Origin: DATKPC01 sp035524275
Lineage (GTDB): Bacteria > Pseudomonadota > Gammaproteobacteria > Burkholderiales > Burkholderiaceae_F
Assembly: GCA_035524275.1 (NCBI GenBank)
Contig: DATKPC010000066.1
Span: forward strand, 1 to 53,724
Reading direction: 5' to 3'
DNA length: 53,724 bases
Below the pieces are notes generated by a model that saw nothing but the letters and a program-made list of their open reading frames with translations, made no database searches and was not told the DNA's origin. Position 1 is the stretch's first letter. Each line of letters starts with the position of its first letter. The position numbers were made by a program, and so were the translations under genes. Below, piece after piece: positions 49,409 to 53,724 of the stretch.

Positions 49409-50341
49409 TCAGCGCCGGCCCGACACCGCGCTGCCGGAGGACGTGCGTTCGGCTCCGCGCCGCGACGCCAGCAAGACGTCGCGGAACGCGCTCGCGGCCG
49501 CGGAAAGGCGCTGATCCTTGCGGCGCACGATGTACCAGCGCTTCACGATCGGGAATCCCTCGACGGGAACGATCGCGAGCTGCTTCACCTGCACCTCGAG
49601 TTCCACCGTCTGCGCCGAGACGATGCCCAGGCCGAGGCCCGCGCGCACGACCTGCTTCACCGCCTCGTTCGTGTTGAGCTCGCAGCCCGGCGTGTAGCTC
49701 AGCCCGCGTTCGGCAAACAGCCGCTCGACGGCGGCGCGCGTACCGGAACCGGCCTCGCGGACGACGAGCGCCTCCTCGCTCAGGCGCGCGAGGCTCACGG
49801 ATCGTGCGCCGGCGAGGCGATGCGTCGGCGCGCCGACGACGACCAGCGGGTTGTCGAGGAAGGGTTGCGCGATGAGCTCGTCGCTGTCCGGCGGCTGTCC
49901 GCTGATGGCCAGGTGCGCGCGGCCCTCGGCGAGCGCGCCGAAGACCGAATCGCGATTGCCGACCTCCAGCGCGATGTGGACGCCCGGATAGCGGTCATTG
50001 AGCCGCGCGATCAGCGGCGGCAGGAAATAGCACGCGGTCGAGACGATCGCCAGGCGCAGGATGCCGCGGTGCAGGCCGCGGTACTGGTCCATCGTCGCCT
50101 GCAGCTCGTGGGCGAGGACGGTGAAGCGCTGCGCGTACAGGCGCAGCTCCAGGCCGACTTCGGTGAGCGCCAGCTTGCGTCCGACCTTCTCGATGAGGGG
50201 CAGCCCGATCTGTTCCTCGAGCTGCTTGATCTGCATCGAGACGGCGGGCTGCGACAGGTGCAACTCGTTGGCCGCGAGCGACATCGAGCCGTGGCGCGCG
50301 ACGGCCTCGAAGATCCGCAGTTGACGCAACGTGATGTGCAA
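49409..50341 (-). CDS. cbbR: LysR-family regulator of CO2 fixation genes (CbbR-like)
   Basis: The protein is 310 residues. The N-terminal LysR helix-turn-helix is TLRQLRIFEAVARHGSMSLA, then ANELHLSQPAVSMQIKQLEE. A LysR effector domain follows (about 90-290, including ELNTNEAVKQVVRAGLGLGI, a CbbR-like segment). It begins at TTG with AGGGCGGAA just upstream; no ATG is available near the conserved start. It is divergent from cbbL, the classical arrangement in which CbbR activates the cbb operon in response to metabolites. The assignment rests mostly on context. Confidence 0.9.
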   Translation of the reverse strand: MHITLRQLRIFEAVARHGSMSLAANELHLSQPAVSMQIKQLEEQIGLPLIEKVGRKLALTEVGLELRLYAQRFTVLAHELQATMDQYRGLHRGILRLAIVSTACYFLPPLIARLNDRYPGVHIALEVGNRDSVFGALAEGRAHLAISGQPPDSDELIAQPFLDNPLVVVGAPTHRLAGARSVSLARLSEEALVVREAGSGTRAAVERLFAERGLSYTPGCELNTNEAVKQVVRAGLGLGIVSAQTVELEVQVKQLAIVPVEGFPIVKRWYIVRRKDQRLSAAASAFRDVLLASRRGAERTSSGSAVSGRR

Positions 50342-50493
50342 TTCCGCCCTGCCCCGGAGGCGGCCGAATCATAGTTCACGCGGGAACGCGGCCAGCCATA
50401 AGAAATGCTGATGCGCGCGCGCGAACGATTGATTTGCGGCGACGGGGCCCCGCTCACTATCGTGCGCAGCGACGAGCACACGTGGAGGCGGGC
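50342..50493 (+). promoter_or_regulatory. cbbR-cbbL divergent regulatory region
   Basis: The 152-base gap contains CAT-N11-ATG at 50397-50413, which fits the LysR T-N11-A half-site rule. It also contains the dyad GTTC-N6-GAAC at 50374-50387. A CTCACTAT sequence at 50453-50460 could serve as a -10 for cbbL, but the -35 spacing is poor (TTGCGG 15 bases upstream). The ribosome binding site for cbbL is GGAGG (50484-50488). Confidence 0.5.
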
Positions 50494-51915
50494 ATGGCAG
50501 AGAAGGGCTACACGGCAGGTGTCAAGGAATACCGCAAGACGTACTGGACACCGGACTACGTACCGCTCGACACCGACCTGCTGGCCGTTTTCAAGGTCGT
50601 GGCGCAGGCCGGCGTGCCGCGCGAGGAGGCCGCCGCCGCGGTGGCCGCCGAATCCTCCACCGGGACCTGGACCACGGTGTGGACGGACCTGCTCACGGAC
50701 CTCGACTACTACAAGGGCCGGGCCTATCGCATCGAGCCCGTGCCCGGGGACGCCAACGCGTTCTACGCGTTCATCGCGTACCCGATCGACCTCTTCGAGG
50801 AGGGCTCGGTGGTCAACGTGCTCACCTCGCTCGTGGGCAACGTCTTCGGCTTCAAGGCCGTGCGCAGCCTGCGCCTGGAGGACATCCGCTTCCCGATCGC
50901 CTACGTGAAGACCTGCGGCGGACCGCCCAATGGCATCCAGATGGAGCGCGACCGTCTCAACAAGTATGGCCGTCCGCTGCTCGGCTGCACGATCAAGCCC
51001 AAGCTGGGGCTGTCGGCGAAGAACTACGGCCGTGCGGTCTACGAGTGCCTGCGCGGCGGGCTGGACTTCACGAAGGACGACGAGAACATCAACAGCCAGC
51101 CCTTCATGCGCTGGCAGCACCGCTTCGAGTTCGTGATGGAGGCGGTGCGCAAGGCCGAGGCGGAGACCGGCGAACGCAAGGGCCACTACCTCAACTGCAC
51201 GGCCCCGAACGTCGAGGAGATGTACAAGCGCGCCGAATTCGCCAAGTCGCTCGGCGCGCCGATCATCATGCACGACTTCCTGACCGCGGGCTTCTCGGCC
51301 AATACGAGCCTCGCGAACTGGTGCCGCGAGAACGGCATGCTGCTGCACATCCATCGCGCGATGCATGCGGTGCTGGACCGCAATCCCTACCACGGCATCC
51401 ACTTCCGCGTGCTCACCAAGTGCCTGCGGCTGTCCGGCGGCGACCACCTGCACTCCGGCACCGTCGTGGGCAAGCTCGAGGGCGACCGCGACGCGACGCT
51501 GGGCTGGGTCGACCTGATGCGCGAATCCTTCGTGCCCGAGGCGCGCTCGCGCGGCATCTTCTTCGACCAGGACTGGGGCGCGATGCCGGGCGTGATGCCG
51601 GTGGCTTCCGGCGGCATCCACGTCTGGCACATGCCCTCGCTCGTGGCGATCTTCGGCGACGATGCCTGCTACCAGTTCGGCGGCGGCACGCTCGGCCACC
51701 CCTGGGGCAACGCGGCCGGCGCGCACGCCAACCGCGTCGCGCTCGAGGCCTGCGTCGAGGCGCGCAACCAGGGCCGCGCGGTCGAGCGCGAGGGCCGGGA
51801 GATCCTCACGGAGGCGGCTCGCCATTCACCCGAACTGAAGATCGCGATGGAGACGTGGAAGGAGATCAAGTTCGAATTCGACGTCGTCGACAAGCTCGAC
51901 ACCGTCTCGCGCTAG
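50494..51915 (+). CDS. cbbL: ribulose-1,5-bisphosphate carboxylase/oxygenase large subunit, form IA
   Basis: The protein is 473 residues. It fixes CO2 onto ribulose bisphosphate. Active-site residues follow the spinach numbering minus 7: K168 (TIKPKLG), K194 to be carbamylated with D196 and E197 (GLDFTKDDEN), H287 (LLHIHRAMHA) and loop-6 K327 (SGTVVGKLEG). The segment FRVLTKCLRLSGGDHLHSG is typical of carboxysomal form IA enzymes. The ATG at 50494 has GGAGG 5 bases upstream. It is followed by cbbS and csoS2, so it belongs to a carboxysome operon. Confidence 0.98.
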   Translation: MAEKGYTAGVKEYRKTYWTPDYVPLDTDLLAVFKVVAQAGVPREEAAAAVAAESSTGTWTTVWTDLLTDLDYYKGRAYRIEPVPGDANAFYAFIAYPIDLFEEGSVVNVLTSLVGNVFGFKAVRSLRLEDIRFPIAYVKTCGGPPNGIQMERDRLNKYGRPLLGCTIKPKLGLSAKNYGRAVYECLRGGLDFTKDDENINSQPFMRWQHRFEFVMEAVRKAEAETGERKGHYLNCTAPNVEEMYKRAEFAKSLGAPIIMHDFLTAGFSANTSLANWCRENGMLLHIHRAMHAVLDRNPYHGIHFRVLTKCLRLSGGDHLHSGTVVGKLEGDRDATLGWVDLMRESFVPEARSRGIFFDQDWGAMPGVMPVASGGIHVWHMPSLVAIFGDDACYQFGGGTLGHPWGNAAGAHANRVALEACVEARNQGRAVEREGREILTEAARHSPELKIAMETWKEIKFEFDVVDKLDTVSR

Positions 51916-51945
51916 GGCGCGCCCCTGCACGCCAACGAGGACCCC

Positions 51946-52287
51946 ATGCCCGACATGCTTGCCTACAAGCCCACGGAACGCCGCGGCGAGACCTTCTCCT
52001 ACCTGCCGGCGATGACGCCCGATCGCATCCGGCAGCAGATCACCTACCTGATCGCACAGGGCTGGAACCCCGCGATCGAGCACACCGAGCCGGAGAAGTC
52101 GTTCTCCAGCTTCTGGTACCTGTGGAAGCTGCCGTTCTTCGCCGAGCGCTCGGTCGAGCGCGTGCTCGCGGAACTCGAGGCGTGCCATCGGGCGAACCCG
52201 GATCACCACGTGAGGCTGCTCGGCTACGACAACTACGCGCAGTCGCAGGGCATCGCCTTCATCGTCTATCGCGCTGGGGCGCGCTGA
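51946..52287 (+). CDS. cbbS: RuBisCO small subunit, form IA
   Basis: The protein is 113 residues with the family segments ETFSYLPAMTPDRIRQQITY and SSFWYLWKLPFFAERSVERV. It caps the L8S8 octamer. The ATG is preceded by GAGGA and lies 30 bases after cbbL. The form I small subunit is also a carboxysome-recruitment surface, contacted by CsoS2. Confidence 0.97.
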   Translation: MPDMLAYKPTERRGETFSYLPAMTPDRIRQQITYLIAQGWNPAIEHTEPEKSFSSFWYLWKLPFFAERSVERVLAELEACHRANPDHHVRLLGYDNYAQSQGIAFIVYRAGAR

Positions 52288-52306
52288 GGATCGTCGAGGG
52301 TCATCG

Positions 52307-53724
52307 ATGACATCCTCCCCGTCCTCGTTCGGGCGCGATGCGGCGCTCGCGCGGCGTCGCGCGCAGGCCACGGGCAAGTCCGGCATGCCGCCGTCGGCCG
52401 ACCGCAGCCGCGCCGCGCCGCCCGCGCTGCGCCCCGACCCGCCGACTTCGGCCCCGCCCGCCGCGCCCGCGGTCGAGGCCGCAGCTAACGCCGAGGGTGC
52501 GGCACCGGCATCCCAGGCCGTGCCCTTGAGCCCGCTGCCGATGAGCGCGGCCCTGACCGCCCGTGCCGCCGCGCGTGAGCGCCGCAGGACGCAGAGCCTG
52601 CACGGACGCAGCGACGAGCCGGCCGCGCGGCCCGGCCGCCTGCCGCGCCGCGGCGCCATCGACTATGCGCCGAAGGTCGTCGCGTCCGAGACACCGGCGG
52701 GCGTGCGCGTCACCGGGCTGCGGATCGGCCGGGGCCGGCAGGTCACCGGCAGCGAGGCCGGCTCGACCCTGCCGGTGTCCGGCACGCCGTATGTCGGCGT
52801 CGAGTCGGCCGTCGCGCAGCGGCCCGCCGCGCCGAAGGTCGGTTTCGCGCGCACGCCGGGCGGGCGCGTCGTCTCCGGCACGCAGGTGCGCAGCCGCGTC
52901 GCGGTGACCGGCGACGAGCCCGCACCGACCGCGATCGTGACCGGCGAATCCGACCAGCGGCCGGAGGACGACCTGACCGCGCGCGACCATCTCGACATCG
53001 CGACGTCGTCGCAGTTCATGCGGCAGGTCGATCCGCACGGCCACAGCGTCTTCGGCACCAACCTCGGCCGCAGCGCGGCGACGGTGGGTTCGCGGCAGCG
53101 GCAGCGCGCGAATGACATCGAATCGACCGAGCGCGGGCTGGCCATCACCGGGTCCGCCGTCGGCCGCTCCGCGCGCGTCACCGGCGATGAATCCGGCGCC
53201 TGCCGGCGCGTGACCGGCGACCAGTACCTGACGCCCGGCGAGCGGCAGGCCGAATGCGGCGGGCGCGGTGGCGCGACGGCGCCGGCGGCGTTGACGGGTT
53301 TCGCCCGGTCCGATCCGGTCAGCGGTGCCAAGGTCACGGTCGCCTCGACATGGAGCCGGCAGCGCGTGACCGGTGCCGATGTCGAGCATCGACCCGGCGT
53401 GACCGGCGACGAGCCCGGTTCCTGCCGCGTGATCACCGGCACGCCGTACCAGGGTCCGCACACGATCGAAGCCTGGTGCGACGCGCCGGCGGCGGACGCC
53501 GCCGCGCAGCGCCTGCCGCGCGCGGCGGCGCTTGCGGCAGTCACCGGCGACGTTCCGGGCATCGGCCGCCGCGTGACCGGCAACCTGCGCGGCGCAGAAC
53601 GCCAGCTCACCGGTACGTCCTACGCCGGCGCGGGCGAGGCCGATCCGGCCGCCGCGCCCGGCGTCGCGGCGGTCGACGAGGGCTTCTCGGTGTCGTCGCC
53701 GCAACGCGCGGCGCAGCTGCGCCG
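52307..53724 (+). CDS. csoS2: carboxysome assembly protein CsoS2, N-terminal and middle region (partial)
   Basis: This is an open frame to the window end (472 codons). CsoS2 is the intrinsically disordered scaffold that binds RuBisCO and the shell of alpha-carboxysomes. The first about 130 residues carry two basic helical segments resembling RuBisCO-binding repeats (ALARRRAQATGK at about 13-24 and ARAAARERRRTQ at about 85-96). The middle region shows VTG-based M repeats with C299, C317, C373 and C391 (DESGACRRVTGDQY, DEPGSCRVITGTPYQG). The linker RQVDPHGHSVFGTNLGRSA (239-257) is also CsoS2-type. The first two M-type repeats (about 133-165 and 184-215) lack the cysteines. Its C-terminal domain lies beyond the window. 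An antisense open frame also spans this region and should be ignored. Confidence 0.95.
   Translation, partial: MTSSPSSFGRDAALARRRAQATGKSGMPPSADRSRAAPPALRPDPPTSAPPAAPAVEAAANAEGAAPASQAVPLSPLPMSAALTARAAARERRRTQSLHGRSDEPAARPGRLPRRGAIDYAPKVVASETPAGVRVTGLRIGRGRQVTGSEAGSTLPVSGTPYVGVESAVAQRPAAPKVGFARTPGGRVVSGTQVRSRVAVTGDEPAPTAIVTGESDQRPEDDLTARDHLDIATSSQFMRQVDPHGHSVFGTNLGRSAATVGSRQRQRANDIESTERGLAITGSAVGRSARVTGDESGACRRVTGDQYLTPGERQAECGGRGGATAPAALTGFARSDPVSGAKVTVASTWSRQRVTGADVEHRPGVTGDEPGSCRVITGTPYQGPHTIEAWCDAPAADAAAQRLPRAAALAAVTGDVPGIGRRVTGNLRGAERQLTGTSYAGAGEADPAAAPGVAAVDEGFSVSSPQRAAQLR

Noticed and set aside
52301..53704. A 467-residue minus-strand open frame opposite csoS2
   Set aside because: The plus strand encodes unmistakable CsoS2 repeats, so the antisense frame is a compositional artefact.
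1..53724. CRISPR arrays, insertion sequences, prophage genes, rRNA genes
   Set aside because: No regular direct repeats with spacers, transposase motifs, phage structural genes or rRNA sequence were seen.

Overview
The window is GC-rich, chromosomal-looking DNA from a bacterium that is most likely a betaproteobacterium. The grounds are a tRNA-Arg beside a cytochrome c5, a GTP-type PEP carboxykinase, and a carboxysomal form IA RuBisCO with a CbbR-type regulator next to csoS2. The right edge implies an autotroph with alpha-carboxysomes, although much of the rest is heterotrophic uptake capacity. The taxonomy is inference. Most genes pack tightly, often with 4-base ATGA/GTGA/TTGA overlaps.

Region 1 (1-1.2 kb): tRNA-Arg(CCG), a membrane-anchored cytochrome c5 with a strong terminator, and a tiny helix-turn-helix protein. 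Region 2 (1.3-16 kb): a co-directional type IVb pilus assembly cluster. It runs from a Tat-exported M15-type peptidoglycan peptidase through a lipoprotein, a TcpQ-like protein, a PilN-type secretin, PilO-like proteins, a GspE/PilB-type ATPase and a GspF/PilR-type platform protein. It then has a pilin with a long leader, a GspK/PilX-like minor pilin, a two-module prepilin, a PilP/GspC-like periplasmic protein and two exported proteins I cannot assign. No prepilin peptidase is present.

Region 3 (16-24.7 kb): an NAD(P)-binding epimerase-like protein, a complete branched-chain amino acid type ABC importer (order G-F-K-H-M on the minus strand), an iron-type alcohol dehydrogenase and an orphan helical-repeat protein. 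Region 4 (24.7-27.1 kb): pckG and a cold-shock protein with its own terminator. Region 5 (27.5-34.6 kb): a nitrate/sulfonate/taurine-family ABC importer, then a convergent MacAB-like exporter made of an adaptor, an ATPase and two FtsX-type permeases. Region 6 (34.7-40 kb): class II aldolase, PanB, a D-amino-acid-dehydrogenase-like flavoprotein, a LuxR-type regulator and a diverged paralogue with a PAS-like N-terminus.

Region 7 (40-47.6 kb) is the most self-contained system. A minus-strand operon (isochorismatase-family hydrolase, amidase-signature hydrolase, TetR regulator) diverges from a plus-strand BMP-type ABC importer. The importer is preceded by a near-consensus sigma-54 -24/-12 promoter, and a 26-bp palindrome sits just after the predicted start site. 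I read this as a nitrogen-controlled, inducer-responsive module that imports and hydrolyses a ureido or amide compound. Region 8 (47.7-53.7 kb): a chemoreceptor, a LysR-type CbbR, cbbL, cbbS and the 5' part of csoS2, which runs off the end. A GC-rich palindromic repeat occurs as an inverted pair at 37.7 kb and once more at 49.3 kb.
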